Assembly: GCA_947579605.1 (NCBI GenBank)
Contig: OX388319.1
Span: forward strand, 22,705,447 to 22,769,446
DNA: 64,000 nucleotides
Reading direction: 5' to 3'
DNA from: Athripsodes cinereus
Lineage: Eukaryota; Arthropoda; Insecta; Trichoptera; Leptoceridae
Within the stretch, counting starts at the first letter, position 1; every line of letters begins with the position of its first letter. A program made the translations under genes and the position numbers. Of this stretch, positions 44,150-54,529 are shown one piece after another. The notes below the pieces were generated by a model, which ran no database searches, had not been told where the DNA came from, and was given only the letters and a program-made list of their open reading frames with translations.

Positions 44150-44847
44150 AACAAGCTAACGAAATGTTACGATCCAGAGAACAATACAAAGCCAATGGAA
44201 AACATCATAATTTAAGAAGCTTAGATAGTATCGGTGGAGGTAACTTAGTAAGGAATTTGGATAGCATTGGAGGGGGTAATTTAGTAAGAAATTTGGATAG
44301 CATTGGTGGAGGTAATTTAGTGAGAAATTTGGATAGTATCGGAGGAGGTAACTTAGTAAGAAACATAAACAGTTTCAATAGAGAAAAACTACCAAAACAT
44401 AATTTGCAACGCCCTAATGAGAAAAATATTAGAGAATTTGTGAACTCTCCAATGGCACTCTATTATTTAAATAAGCTTGAGAAACCATATTCTGAAAACT
44501 TCGATGGATTTGACAATAAACTTCACAACATTGGTGAGAGTAATATGCTCAGAAACTTAGACAGTATTGGAGGGGGTAACTTAGTAAGGAACTTGGATAG
44601 TATTGGAGGGGGTAACTTAGTGAGAAACTTAGACAGTATTGGAGGGGGTAACTTAGTAAGGAACTTGGATAGTATTGGAGGGGGCAATTTGGTGAGAAAT
44701 TTGGATAGCATCGGAGGAGGTAATTTAGTAAGAAATCTAGACAGTATTGGAGGAGGCAATTTAGTAAGAAGTCTGGACAGTATCGGAGGGGGTAATTTAG
44801 TAAGAAGTCTGGATAGTATCGGAGGGGGTAACCTCGTGAAAAAATAA
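44150..44847 (+). CDS. Orcokinin B terminal exon, twelve peptide copies
   Basis: The exon starts after ATTTCAG in phase 1. With the G from 30531 the first codon is GAA, so the frame is EQANEMLRSREQYKANGKHH and onward to TAA at 44845-44847. It encodes 12 copies of (N/S)LDSIGGGNLVR: four in 44218-44361 and eight in 44554-44841, each 36 nt. A 64-residue spacer (44362-44553) holds two decayed copies, NINSFNREKLPK and NIGESNMLR. Cleavage sites are a single Arg, except the last copy, which ends in KK. LDSIGGGNLV matches the insect orcokinin B consensus. Orcokinins are secreted brain and gut neuropeptides; in several insects they are tied to ecdysteroid, circadian or gut functions. An ATG at 44089 would give the same frame but lies in the intron and is not the start. 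Confidence 0.95.
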
Positions 44848-44930
44848 TACCACACCGTTTGATTTTCGTTTAACTTAATTTGGAAAGGTTAAAATGGTAT
44901 TTGCTCTTCCATGTAAAATATTTTAATATT

Positions 44931-44936
44931 AATAAA
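44931..44936 (+). terminator. AATAAA poly(A) signal after the orcokinin B stop
   Basis: It lies 84 nt after the stop codon in an AT-rich 3' UTR. It fits the end of a B-only transcript and would explain why the A exon downstream is left out. Confidence 0.6.
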
Positions 44937-45076
44937 TTAATTATTCCCATCAATAATGTGTTTCAATTACCTTCAAGTCTGTATAGTAAAATAATTCGTT
45001 AACAAAACAAGTAAATTATGAGAAACAATGAATTTTGAGCACTGGAAAATATTATTAATATTAAAACATTTACACC

Positions 45077-45257
45077 TGGGCCCGTAGTCAAAACACATTT
45101 TAGCGTTATGTTTTCGTTCGAATGTAGATGACGTTGCGAGAAGGTATCAATCTTCGTAGCTAAAATACACAAGTAGCAACGAAAATTGACACGTTCTCGC
45201 AACTTCGTCTACATTCCAACGAAAACGTAATGCTAAACTGTGTTTTGACTAGGCCTA
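45077..45257. mobile_element. ~180-bp MITE-like inverted repeat in the B-A intron
   Basis: The left arm 45085-45142 starts TAGTCAAAACACATTTTAGC. The right arm 45194-45251 ends GTGTTTTGACTA. By eye 52 of 58 positions pair. The outermost bases GGGCCCG and GGCCTAC pair partly. No target duplication is clear. It sits between the orcokinin B poly(A) signal and the A exon. Confidence 0.8.
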
Positions 45258-45622
45258 CTGGATAAATCATAAAACATAGCGGACCTGTGTAGAGAGTTCG
45301 ATATTTTGAGTTACTTTGAAGTAAAGGATGTCACATATGTTTGAATATATGCAGAACAAAGCTGCTGAAGGCAACGCTTATGTATGAAAACAAAATGACA
45401 TGATTCTCACAATTTCTTTGGTAACGTAAATCGAGTATTATTTCAACTGATCTTCGACTTTGGTACCAAAAACCAAAAGGAAATAATACCTTAAAATATG
45501 AAATAATAAACTATGCAAATTGAAATAAATGGATAAATTTTCAATGGTAAGTAAAAGTAAATTCAAATAACACAATTTTATAAATGCATTACTCGTACTT
45601 ATTTAATAATTCTGGCTTGCAG

Positions 45623-45734
45623 GTGTTCGCAACTTGGATGCTCTTGGTGGTGGAAATCTTCGCAGAGACACAAGAGCCATGGATTCCTTAGCCGGCCTCA
45701 CCTTCGGAGGATTGAAGAGGTTCGACTCCCTCAG
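45623..45734 (+). CDS. Orcokinin A-branch exon (start of the A-specific precursor)
   Basis: A 112-nt exon between TTGCAG (45617-45622) and a GTAAGA donor at 45735. With the G carried over from 30531 it reads GVRNLDALGGGNLRRDTRAM, DSLAGLTFGGLKRFDSL and a split AG- codon. DSL-G-TFG-KRFDSL matches the DSLSG-TFG-K/QKR repeats that precede the NFDEID peptides in insect orcokinin A precursors. NLDALGGGNL is a degenerate B-type copy. It ends in phase 2 (Ser or Arg next). The NFDEID-bearing exon was not found in the remaining 18 kb, so it is probably downstream of the window. An alternative is one long A/B hybrid transcript, but the B exon's stop and poly(A) signal argue for exclusive use. Confidence 0.88.
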
Positions 45735-46125
45735 GTAAGAATACTACACTACTATAATTTTATTATTTAGAAGAAAATGTTTGTTTTTTTAATTTCATTA
45801 TAGAATTCTACTATATCTAAACACCCACACAGTGAATAGAAAAAAAGCTTGTGGGTTTTTCATAAAAAATAATTTCTATTGTTTTTCATAAAAAAATTAT
45901 TTCTTATAAACATTCTCCTGGAGTTTCTTCATGTTAATGTGTATAAATATTAAAGCATAATCCTTAATATTCATAGAAGTTGGATATTCATACGCATACA
46001 TAAATTTTATGAAATCAACTATAAAATATCACATCAGCACCGCAGTAAAAAGTGTTATTTTATTTATATAATACAACGTTTTTCATATAACAAGCTCATA
46101 GTTTTTCTCCTCAACATATGTCTAT
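45735..46125. other. AT-rich intron sequence, nothing recognised
   Basis: This is intron downstream of the A-branch exon. There is a direct repeat of CATAAAAAATAATTTCTAT-like words near 45860-45900. Confidence 0.5.
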
Positions 46126-46330
46126 CTATCTAATAATTTATTTATTAATTTATTTAAGTACATAAGACAAACTATAACAATAAGTAATTCATTACCATAT
46201 TATATTTAATAAGTAACTTTTTTTTCTTACTCTCCAAATAGTAAAAAGTTTACTGGTATTAGGAGAGTAGGGACATATTAAATATAAAACAAATCAAATG
46301 CATACAAATTTCAAAACTATTTCTACAAAC
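46126..46330 (-). repeat. LINE 3' end, AT-rich
   Basis: AATAATTTATTTATTAATTT, ATTTAAGTACATAAGACAAA, then CTTACTCTCCAAATAGTAAA. Tail complement on the left. Confidence 0.45.
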
Positions 46331-46689
46331 TATTGTGCTACCTCTAAACCAGTACATCCAAAAGAAAAAGTACCTACCTAAATAAAAACTAATTCCCATT
46401 GGTTAATCGGCAGAACACGCGGTGAATTTTCCCTGAATTATTCCTACCCCCTCCTTTAAATCACATTTTTATAATATTTCATAAAATATATATATTTTTC
46501 AAATTTTATGATTACAATGAATGAAGAGCGTGATTGTGGATGAGTATGTCAATATGTCTGGAATGTCAACTATTGCTTATTTTACAGTCATTGTCTGTGA
46601 CACATGGTTTTAATAACAGCTGATTTATGAATGAATCAATCTTTATTTTTTTTAATCAATTATTTTATAGTTGTCGTCTGTTTTATGCA

Positions 46690-46860
46690 TTTTCTCACCG
46701 TCTTAATGTGTTGAGCAAAAGAAATCGGCATGCGTGTATGAAAAATTGTATAAATGTAGACGAAACGAATGAAGTATGTAAGGATAGATCTATATGGTGT
46801 TTCATCATCTCTGCCTATCCCGTTTTACCAACCACCGCGTGAAGCTTTGTGTGAGTGCAC
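46690..46860 (+). pseudogene. RTE-like LINE 3' end
   Basis: The frame reads LNVLSKRNRHACMKNCINVD, ETNEVCKDRSIWCFIISAYP, then diverges (VLPTTA). The stop and short tail follow. It lacks everything upstream of the last 55 codons. Confidence 0.75.
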
Positions 46861-47735
46861 CAAAACAGTGCACTTACAATGAGTAATCAAAGCGCGGGCT
46901 TCTTTTAATGCAACATCTTCCAAACAACCCTATATAACACAAAAATATTAAAATAATAATTTATTCCATAAAATATTTACTTATTTATTTCTATTATGAA
47001 CGGCTTTTAACCTTTTACAGCAGTAAAGTTTAAACATATTTTTTTTGCAATAATCAATTCAAATATTTAAAAACAAACAAAAAATAAAATCTTAATTAAT
47101 CATTAAAACAATTAACATATTGGGGGTTTAAATATTTTATACATCGATATTTGACAATCATGATTAAAGCGAAAAATAAAATTAAATATTTGACGGTTAA
47201 TTTTATAGCACCATACTGCACCAGGTGCTGGTATGCTTCTGCCAGCTCTTAGAACTAATATGTTTTTTTTAATCTGGATGATGAAGTTAAAATGACTCCA
47301 AATGAAGACATTTCTATCACGTCTATACTTTTAGCATGAAATAATATGTGGGTTTTGAAAGACACGCCGTATTATTCTGACCTTTTGTATTGTGACTTTG
47401 CGATGCATTCATTCGTAAAATGTCGCGTAATAAAACTTCCTAAGAATGTTTCTTATTTTCATTTTCATACTTGTACCATATAGCATCATTAAAATACTTT
47501 TTATGAATACGTTGTCAGAGAAATAATACTACAAAACGTATAAAAAACGTGCCTTTTTATACGAGAAACATAAAAAAAAAATCACATACCTTACTGACTG
47601 GAATGAGAGCTTTTTATAAAAATTCTTTGCGTTCTCGCTACAACTTTTTTCTTGCATAATTAAACTGAAAATTCTGAAAATGTGCGTAGACAGATTCATT
47701 AAAGTAACACGAATTTTTTTATAAATTTCATTTCG
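46861..47735. other. AT-rich sequence, nothing recognised
   Basis: No coding or repeat signal that I can support. Confidence 0.5.
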
Positions 47736-47737
47736 TA

Positions 47738-47960
47738 ATGGATAGCCTTGGTTATAATACTTTGGAACATCGCCGAGATGTATTCTGTGCTCGTCACTTT
47801 TTCAAGCTACTCAACGGTATCATATTTAATCCAATAACACTGGAAAATTTCAATACATATGTTCCCGATGCAAATGGACGTTCTCGTCATCACGATGATC
47901 CTTGTAAGAATCGTCTTATTGTCTGTTATAATAATAATATTGCTCAGAGCAAGAAAAGGT
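47738..47960 (+). pseudogene. Jockey/CR1-type LINE ORF2 C-terminal fragment
   Basis: MDSLGYNTLEHRRDVFCARH, FFKLLNGIIFNPITLENFNT and YVPDANGRSRH follow the L--L--RR----l-f-xKLLNG-i--P--L--i---VP---R pattern found after the RT domain in Jockey/CR1 LINE proteins. The ATG is coincidental. The conserved block ends near 47900. Confidence 0.6.
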
Positions 47961-48044
47961 GCGGCCATTCTACCTTCTTCCGTAAATTTGCAATTTTTGA
48001 CAGAATAATATTTCCAACAAAGATTCAATTATATTTTACTCATC

Positions 48045-48240
48045 CATTCATACCAACATAGAATTATTCACAAATGGGGTAGCCAGTGGACTAATTGCAC
48101 ATAACAAACGTGTAAGTTATCCTTTTGGGCCAACAAAAGTCAAGACAATCAGGATAGGTGGCATAGTAACATCGCTGAACTGAAGATATTACCTGCCTCT
48201 AACAGGACACTCAAAAACTAACAGAAAAGAGTGAGTGTTT
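48045..48240 (-). repeat. RTE-tail short repeat, diverged
   Basis: AAATGGGGTAGCCAGTGGAC, TCAGGATAGGTGGCATAGTA and ACAGGACACTCAAAAACTAA. Confidence 0.65.
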
Positions 48241-48834
48241 TATATTAAGACAATATTTTTCGTTTATATTCTTTTCGGACATTTTCTGACAAATTTTCAT
48301 AGGAGCTTAAATATATCACGACCTCCTGAGCTTTTTAAGGAATATGTTATTTTCAACTTAAATATTTTGGATAAAAATATATACGCAAAAGTGTGAAAAT
48401 CTTTCAGACGGGACCCCAATTCTTGAGAATTCAATAATCTTAAACGTATTGACATTTTCATAAAACGTATTGAATTTCCACGTAAATAAATCCAACATAT
48501 TTGCCCCCCGTGTAACGCCTGTAAAGAATCCTTTTGATAAAATGATCAAGGTAGGCATTACGCATTCGTCTTTCATATCGATACGGTGAAAACAGGAATG
48601 ATGTGTGTGCCTGATTTTCAAAATACCTATATTCTTTCAGCAATACCTGTTAGATTTTATTCATAAAACGTTTAAAAGCTCGACTTTGAGCGATCGGATT
48701 CTAATAATATATTTTTAGTGCATTATTTATCATTTACGAAATCTTTTCAACACCTCATTTTTTTACTTGCTTAACCTTGTTAGTGCCAATAAAATCAATC
48801 AAATTTTTATAAGTAAAATGTAAAAATATAAGAA

Positions 48835-48950
48835 CATTGTTCCATGGAACAATCGGCAAATAACTGATATCCCGCTCTTTTCCGTAAGTTTTCAAATGTC
48901 TTGCAAAAGGCAGGTGTTCGAAAAAATAAAGACATTTTGCATCTTGGAAC
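48835..48950 (+). repeat. RTE-tail short repeat, 5' half
   Basis: TTCCATGGAACAATCGGCAA, CCGCTCTTTTCCGTAAGTTT, GCAAAAGGCAGGTGTTCGAA and AAAATAAAGACATTTTGCAT. Confidence 0.65.
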
Positions 48951-49446
48951 AATGTAAGAAACTTGCAAATTAACATAGCTAATTGTTTCATTCTTAATCC
49001 TTCATAAGTAAATTAACGGATATCAAGAAACCAGAAATTGAGTAGATATCCGACTAATGATGACGCAAATTTTACGATATGGATATGCCTTTAGATTTGG
49101 TAATTTTATCCCTCTAAGCATTTGCTTGCATTGGAGACCAAGAGTAATGCTATGTAATGTAATAGCGCAACGAAGTGTGCATGATATATTCGTGTACTGT
49201 TAGGGCTTGTTGCATTACCTTGCAGATATCATATGTAGGGTCATACCAAAGTAATACTCGCATTAAAACAGAAACACAGAACTCTGTTGTTATTAGGGAT
49301 GCCAAAAGCTTCATGAAAGTTTATTTTACTATAATTTATTATCATAATGAGGAACAAAGATATTAGAAAAATGAATAGATAGAGGCAAATTGCAATTGCT
49401 AACTTAAATTTTTATTATGAACACACTATTGAATTTGCTATCTACC
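48951..49446. other. AT-rich sequence, nothing recognised
   Basis: No supported gene. Confidence 0.5.
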
Positions 49447-49990
49447 TATATACACCCTCACGCCGTGTCCCAGGAGGGGTAGGCAAAGAGAACGGAACGC
49501 CATATAGATCTATCCTTACAAACTTCTTTCGCTTCCTCCACATTCATCCAGTTTCTCATACATGCAGGCCGATTTCTATTACTCACCACGCCGCCATTCT
49601 TTAGTATTTGATCCACGTGATCAAGTCACGTGGTTCTTGGTCATCCGCGCTTCGTCATACCCCTTTTTCAGATATATACATTCTCTTCGCCATTATTTCA
49701 TCGTGCTTTCGCTCAACATGTCCAAACCATCGTAAATTATTTACACGCATTCTATCCACAAACTCTTCTCGCATCCGCTCATTCTCCTGATATCCTCATT
49801 CTTCACTCTATCCCGCAACGTTTTACCAACCATTCTTCTCAGTGAATGCATCTCCATGGCATTTATTTCACTCTCGTCCTTCTTCAATCACGTCCATGTT
49901 TCGCTTGCATACATTAAGTTTCGGTACCAGAATGGAATTTGCACCAGCATCTTATTGTATTTTGATATGTTTTTAAATATAAAAAAAACT
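49447..49990 (-). pseudogene. RTE-like LINE 3' end, longest copy (~540 bp)
   Basis: The + strand reads CACCCTCACGCCGTGTCCCA, GGAGGGGTAGGCAAAGAGAA, then GATCTATCCTTACAAACTTC (KDRSIW reversed), TTTCATCGTGCTTTCGCTCA, ACATGTCCAAACCATCG (WFGHVER reversed), and CGTCCATGTTTCGCTTGCAT, then ACATTAAGTTTCGGTACCAG. It has several frame breaks. This copy shows the undisrupted TA-TTTGAT site used by the MITE at 34.2 kb. Confidence 0.8.
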
Positions 49991-50505
49991 GTTAATGTGA
50001 AGGACATATACATCTTACGTCACATTAATTTATGCTTCGTAATTTGTTTTAGATTTTTTTACATAACTATGCATTTAAACAAAAAATTATGAAAACTCGG
50101 TAAACTTAATCAAGTCAAAATCAGTTTCATGAGTGATTCATGTTATGGATAAAGTTTTAATCAACTGCCAAAAACATATGAATATTTTTTGACTGAAAAT
50201 AATGAATATTAAGAACATGGAAACTGGAGAGTATTTCTCATGTCACGTTTACCGACCAGGATGATTCAATCATAGAGAAAAAATAGAGTGATGATAGCAT
50301 GGACGAAAAACATATTAAGTTGAAACTATGGTCGTAAATACACGAACTTCGTATACAAGAAGGACTTACATTTCTTTCATACTTACATAATATGGGACCA
50401 ATTTATTTTGCGTATCTGTGGTAATTTATTGCTAGTTGAATGAAAATTACCAAATGAAATAATACTATAGTTAGCACTTACACAAGGTAATGATATCTTT
50501 AAATA

Positions 50506-50660
50506 CAGAGTTCGTCGGTAGCCTGGAGGTAGTGTCTCGGCCTCATGCATCGGAGGTGCGCGGTTTAGTGTCAGGTGCTGGTAAACTCCCCTTTCACGAC
50601 GCAAGCTTTTAACTTACTGTGAAAGGTGTATAAGGTTCTATTTATAACATAGTTTCAGAT
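50506..50660 (+). repeat. tRNA-type SINE, nearly complete
   Basis: The head GTCGGTAGCCTGGAGGTAGT, GTCTCGGCCTCATGCATCGG, AGGTGCGCGGTTTAGTGTC has an A-box-like TAGCCTGGAGG and a decayed B box (CGGTTTAGTGTC). The body continues TTTCACGACGCAAGCTTTTA, GTGAAAGGTGTATAAGGTTC. The body is shared with 5.5 and 7.6 kb. Confidence 0.7.
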
Positions 50661-51104
50661 TTTTATCTAATTATCGTAGTTAAACACATATGTTATTTGT
50701 AAATTTATGTGTATTCTTTAACTGGGTTAGTTTTATACCTAATTGTGTGCTACTACAGTTTCGTAAAAAACCTGTTGAAATGCCAATAATGAAAATAAAA
50801 AACAATCAGGTATATCTTTTCAACAAAATCAAATTTTGACACGTAATTTATCAGTATTAAATTCAATCAATATTCATAAGGCGGGTTTATCGCTGAGGCG
50901 TGATTAATTGTTATTGTTTTAGAACGACTATGTAATTAATTATTATATTACTTGAGCCTTTCGCTACCGCGGTTTCGATAGAACATCCAAGTGATTAATT
51001 TAACTAATGAGTGACCTTTTTTACTACGGATACCTTTGGGTCCAACATCCAAAAATTTCAAAATACAGCTTCACGTATCTTTGAATTTTGTATTCCAAAT
51101 AGAC

Positions 51105-51232
51105 AGATATTTTGTAAACTTTATACGCATAACTACTTATTTAATTATGTAAATGATATTTGTAGTCCTTAATTGTCAACGGCCAGTGTGTCGTTTATGA
51201 TGAATAAATAAATAAATAAATAAACTTGTTAT
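51105..51232 (+). repeat. LINE 3' end with (AATA)n tail
   Basis: GTAGTCCTTAATTGTCAACG, GCCAGTGTGTCGTTTATGAT, then GAATAAATAAATAAATAAAT at 51203-51224. Confidence 0.55.
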
Positions 51233-51579
51233 TTCTAACTACATAAAAAAGTTTGTTTCTACTGTTAAAATTTCAATATTCAACCCTGTTTATATATCAC
51301 GGGGTAGAATGGGTAATTATTAGCTGAGGTAACGATCCGTTATGACTTTGTGTGCTTTCTGAGGACCAGCCATGTGCGAAATACATTGTCATATATTGTC
51401 ACATCACGGAGAATGTCAATATTAGGTGGATCTACCCTACCTTCGTATTATCTGGCAGAAACAGGTACAGTACACTGAAGATTTGTGTAATGTAGGCAGC
51501 AGTGGCGTACCATCTGTACTTACGTTAAAAAAAGCACCCTATGATTAAAATGGTATGCTTTTCATTAATTCATTTGTTC

Positions 51580-51640
51580 ATGCCATCACGGCATTTCCCA
51601 CAAGTGGGGCAACCAACGGACTTACTACTGCAAGCTGAAC
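51580..51640 (-). repeat. RTE-tail short repeat, 3' end only
   Basis: TGCCATCACGGCATTTCCCA and CAAGTGGGGCAACCAACGGA: about 60 bp, strongly 5'-truncated. Confidence 0.6.
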
Positions 51641-52170
51641 AATAATATTATTTTGTGTTTCAAATAAGAAACGTGTAGTTCTATAAATAACCAAAATTTT
51701 GTCGAAAATAATATACAAAAAATAATATTTAAATTTAAGTTATTTCATCGAAAAAAATTATAGTAAAGGTGATATTTTCGGCCTTGGAGAAAGTTTAAGT
51801 CAAATTATTTTAAATAAAACACATATTTAGTACTTCCATTACCTACTTAATTAAGTAAATACGTGTTTTATTTAAAAAAATATATATTAAATTTAAACTA
51901 AAAATAATGAATGTAATGATAGACATTCAACATATTTATTCAATTTAGCGATGTAATATTGCACCCGTCCTGAATGTCTCAAGAGATGAGAAGATTAGAG
52001 GAATAGATATGGAAGCAAAGAGCAATTAATCGTTACATACTGTAGTGGTTAGCCCTGGGGATTCGTAAATACATATATAAATAATTGATAATATTTTCGA
52101 AACTTACTTCAACTTTTTTAATAATGGATAAACAGTATAGGTACACGTTATAGTTCCCACCTCTTTATTT

Positions 52171-53078
52171 CTCTTGAATTTGTAATTATTAATTGTAATA
52201 TTAATGATTAATGAGTGTTTTAGGTAATACTCGTAGTTAATAATTTTGTTCCTAGTAAATAAATTGAATGTGGTATGCCGGTGTGATGAATGAATAAGTG
52301 GGCGACACTGTATACATGCCTCTTGAATTTGTAATTATTAATTGTAATATTAATTTATTTATTTTTTATTTATTTAGCATCAACAGTACACTACAGACAA
52401 CATATATACATAATAACAAAACAATATAGTCAAATAAGGAATCAATACATTGCCCCATTTATAAGTGTACACATTATAACAATTTGTAATATATTCAAAG
52501 CCCATAAGGTTGTCACATTTAAATAAAAAAAGGGGAAAAAATGGAAATTGATAGACAGGAGTTTACATAAATACAATTTAAAAAAAACAAACATGAACAA
52601 CAGTTGTCCGATCTTACCAAATGTTATAGTTACTCAATAAATAATATTAAACAATCAGTGCTGTCATTCACATCAATATTAATGATTAATGAGTGTTTTA
52701 GGTAATAGTTAATAATTTTGTTCCTAGTAAATAAATTGAATGTGGTATGCCGGTGTGATGAATGAATAAGTGGGCGACACTGTATACATGCCTCTTGAAT
52801 TTGTAATTATTAATTGTAATATTAATGATTTATGAGTGTTTTAGTTAATAGTTAATAATTTTGTTCCTAGTGAATAAATTGAATGTGGTATGCCGGTGTG
52901 ATGAATGAATAAGTAGGCGACACTGTATACATGCCTCTTGAATTTGTAATTATTAATTGTAATATTAATGATTAATGAGTGTTTTAGTTAATAGTTAATA
53001 ATTTTGTTCCTAGTAAATAAATTGAATGCGGTATGCCGGTGTGATGAATGATTAAGTAGGCGACACTGTATACATGCA
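52171..53078. repeat. Satellite-like array, four ~143-149-bp units, one split by a retroposon
   Basis: The unit start CTCTTGAATTTGTAATTATT occurs at 52171, 52320, 52792 and 52935. Each unit ends GGCGACACTGTATACATGC. Unit 2 is interrupted from 52355 to 52674. Unit 1 has an extra ACTCGT insertion (149 bp versus 143 bp). Non-coding. Confidence 0.92.
52355..52674 (-). mobile_element. 320-bp retroposon inserted in the satellite, 9-bp target duplication
   Basis: AATATTAAT occurs at 52346-52354 and 52675-52683, on either side. The insert begins TTATTTATTTTTTATTTATT (tail complement) and has no coding frame. It is a 5'-truncated LINE 3' end on the minus strand. Confidence 0.8.
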
Positions 53079-53217
53079 TAAGCATGTTAAGATGACCGGA
53101 ATATTTCCTATATTTTTAAAATTAAATGCTGTGCATGTTGTTGGACGATAGCTGACGTTTTAAAGACCCTTATATTTGCCATAAAATACTTAGGTAGGTA
53201 CTAATTGTCTATCAAGA

Positions 53218-53352
53218 GTTTTTTATTTATTATTTTTGCATATCATTATTATTTAACAGTGTTAACAAAACAATACAAAATTTAGAATTTAAAATACTAG
53301 GACGATAATATGCAGTGGCGAGCTTATCACTTTGAAGTTATTTCATCCATCT
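53218..53352 (-). repeat. LINE 3' end, TTAACAGTGTTAA family
   Basis: TTTAACAGTGTTAACAAAAC, then AGTGGCGAGCTTATCACTTT and CCATCTAACCACG. The same family is at 14697-14880. Confidence 0.65.
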
Positions 53353-53385
53353 AACCACGACAAATTGAGATATACCTAATTAAAA

Positions 53386-53493
53386 CAAATATACTACTAA
53401 TGCCATCTATCTTGTGATAGCGCAAATAGAAATATACTACTACCGCCACCTGTCTTGAGATAACAATGTATTGAGCTGATATTATTCGATACT
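53386..53493 (+). repeat. 5' UTR region of the CR1/Daphne-like LINE, with a short imperfect repeat
   Basis: ATATACTACTAATGCCATCT, ATCTTGTGATAGCGCAAATA is followed by ATATACTACTACCGCCACCT, GTCTTGAGATAAC. This is two diverged copies of a ~40-bp unit just before ORF1. The true 5' end of the element is not clear. Confidence 0.5.
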
Positions 53494-54084
53494 ATGGAGT
53501 GCGTAAACTGCAAGAAAACAGTTATACCAGAAGATGCGATTGCCTGTTCACAATGTAAATGCAGTCTTCATTTTGGTTGTGCGGGACTTGCTGAATCCAC
53601 TTTTAGAAGGATGAGAGCAAAAAAGCAGTCCTGGAAGTGTAAGGATTGTAAAACTTTCGCAACCGCGAGTGGTAACTTGCAGATTGCAAATGAACAGGTT
53701 GACTCGTCTCGAGAACATACCAATGGTCGCACAGATTTCTTTAACCAAGGGATGATGGATGAACTTACTGCCCGGCTAAGAGAGATTATCTCCGCAGAAA
53801 TGAAGACAATAAAGAAAGAAATAGAAACATCTATGGAGGAATTTAGGAAGACTCTAAATTGTCTGACGATTGAGAATAGGGAACTTGACTCGAGGGTCGC
53901 AGTACTGGAGAAACGGGCCATTGAACAATCTGCTGTCAACGAAGAGATTCAAACGCTGAAAAACAAGATTAATGAACACCAGGAGAGAGAGAATGAATTG
54001 AGACAAGAAAATTTATTGCGTAATATTGAAATTAGTGGTTTGAAAACGACCGAGAATGAGAGTTTACTTCAGTATGTATATTAA
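53494..54084 (+). CDS. LINE ORF1, N-terminal part: PHD finger and coiled coil (frameshifted)
   Basis: The frame has 196 codons. Residues 3-51 form a C4HC3 zinc finger of the PHD type: CVNC, CSQC, H, C, then CKDC. Residues about 85-190 are a charged heptad-like coiled coil (MKTIKKEIETSMEEFRKTL, VLEKRAIEQ, LKNKINEHQERENELRQ). The end LRNIEISGLKT marks the start of an RNA-binding domain as in L1/CR1-type ORF1. The frame then stops at 54082, while the homology continues in the frame 54056-54529. A single-base change in length near 54075-54082 would explain this. PHD-type ORF1 proteins are known from CR1-group LINEs. Confidence 0.85.
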   Translation: MECVNCKKTVIPEDAIACSQCKCSLHFGCAGLAESTFRRMRAKKQSWKCKDCKTFATASGNLQIANEQVDSSREHTNGRTDFFNQGMMDELTARLREIISAEMKTIKKEIETSMEEFRKTLNCLTIENRELDSRVAVLEKRAIEQSAVNEEIQTLKNKINEHQERENELRQENLLRNIEISGLKTTENESLLQYVY

Positions 54085-54529
54085 AACAATCGCCAAAAAA
54101 ATTAACTTTCCATTAAAGGAAGAGGACGTGGATTGTATTTCTCGCTTACCCCCCAGGCCGGATGGAAAAATTCCAAACGTGATACTCTCTCTGACAAAGA
54201 GGAGTACAAAGGAAGACCTTCTGAAGAAAATTAAATCAAACATCAGATCCTTAAAAAACTATGATGGATCTAATATTTACTTCAGTGACCATCTCACCCC
54301 ACAAAACAAACAGCTGTATAGAGAGGTGAGATTAAGAGCAAAAAGTGCAAATTTCCGTTTTGTGTGGACAAAAGTAGGCAGAATATATACAAGAGAAAAG
54401 GAAGACTCCAGTACAATAAGAATAAAGTCTCAGAGAGATTTAACGAAGATTGCATCAGCTACAGGCATGGACCCAAACTTTGTCTTGAAATTGACGTCTC
54501 CTATAACTACGTATGTCAACTCACATTAG
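54056..54529 (+). CDS. LINE ORF1, C-terminal RNA-binding part (other frame)
   Basis: It continues ORF1 after the shift: IKTIAKKINFPLKEEDVDC, ISRLPPRPDGKIPNVILSLT, NIYFSDHLTPQNKQLYREVR, RLRAKSANFRFVWTKVGRIY, IRIKSQRDLTKI. The P-x-V-L-x-F-T-x-R-x-x-K...LT-x-x-x-L motif order matches the RRM/C-terminal domain of L1-type ORF1 proteins. The ATG at 54056 is not the real start. Confidence 0.8.
   Translation: MRVYFSMYIKTIAKKINFPLKEEDVDCISRLPPRPDGKIPNVILSLTKRSTKEDLLKKIKSNIRSLKNYDGSNIYFSDHLTPQNKQLYREVRLRAKSANFRFVWTKVGRIYTREKEDSSTIRIKSQRDLTKIASATGMDPNFVLKLTSPITTYVNSH

Noticed and set aside
44523..44855. 110-codon minus-strand frame of LLTKLPPPILSR repeats
   Set aside because: It is the mirror frame of the orcokinin B repeats. 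Any 36-nt coding repeat keeps the antisense frame open too.
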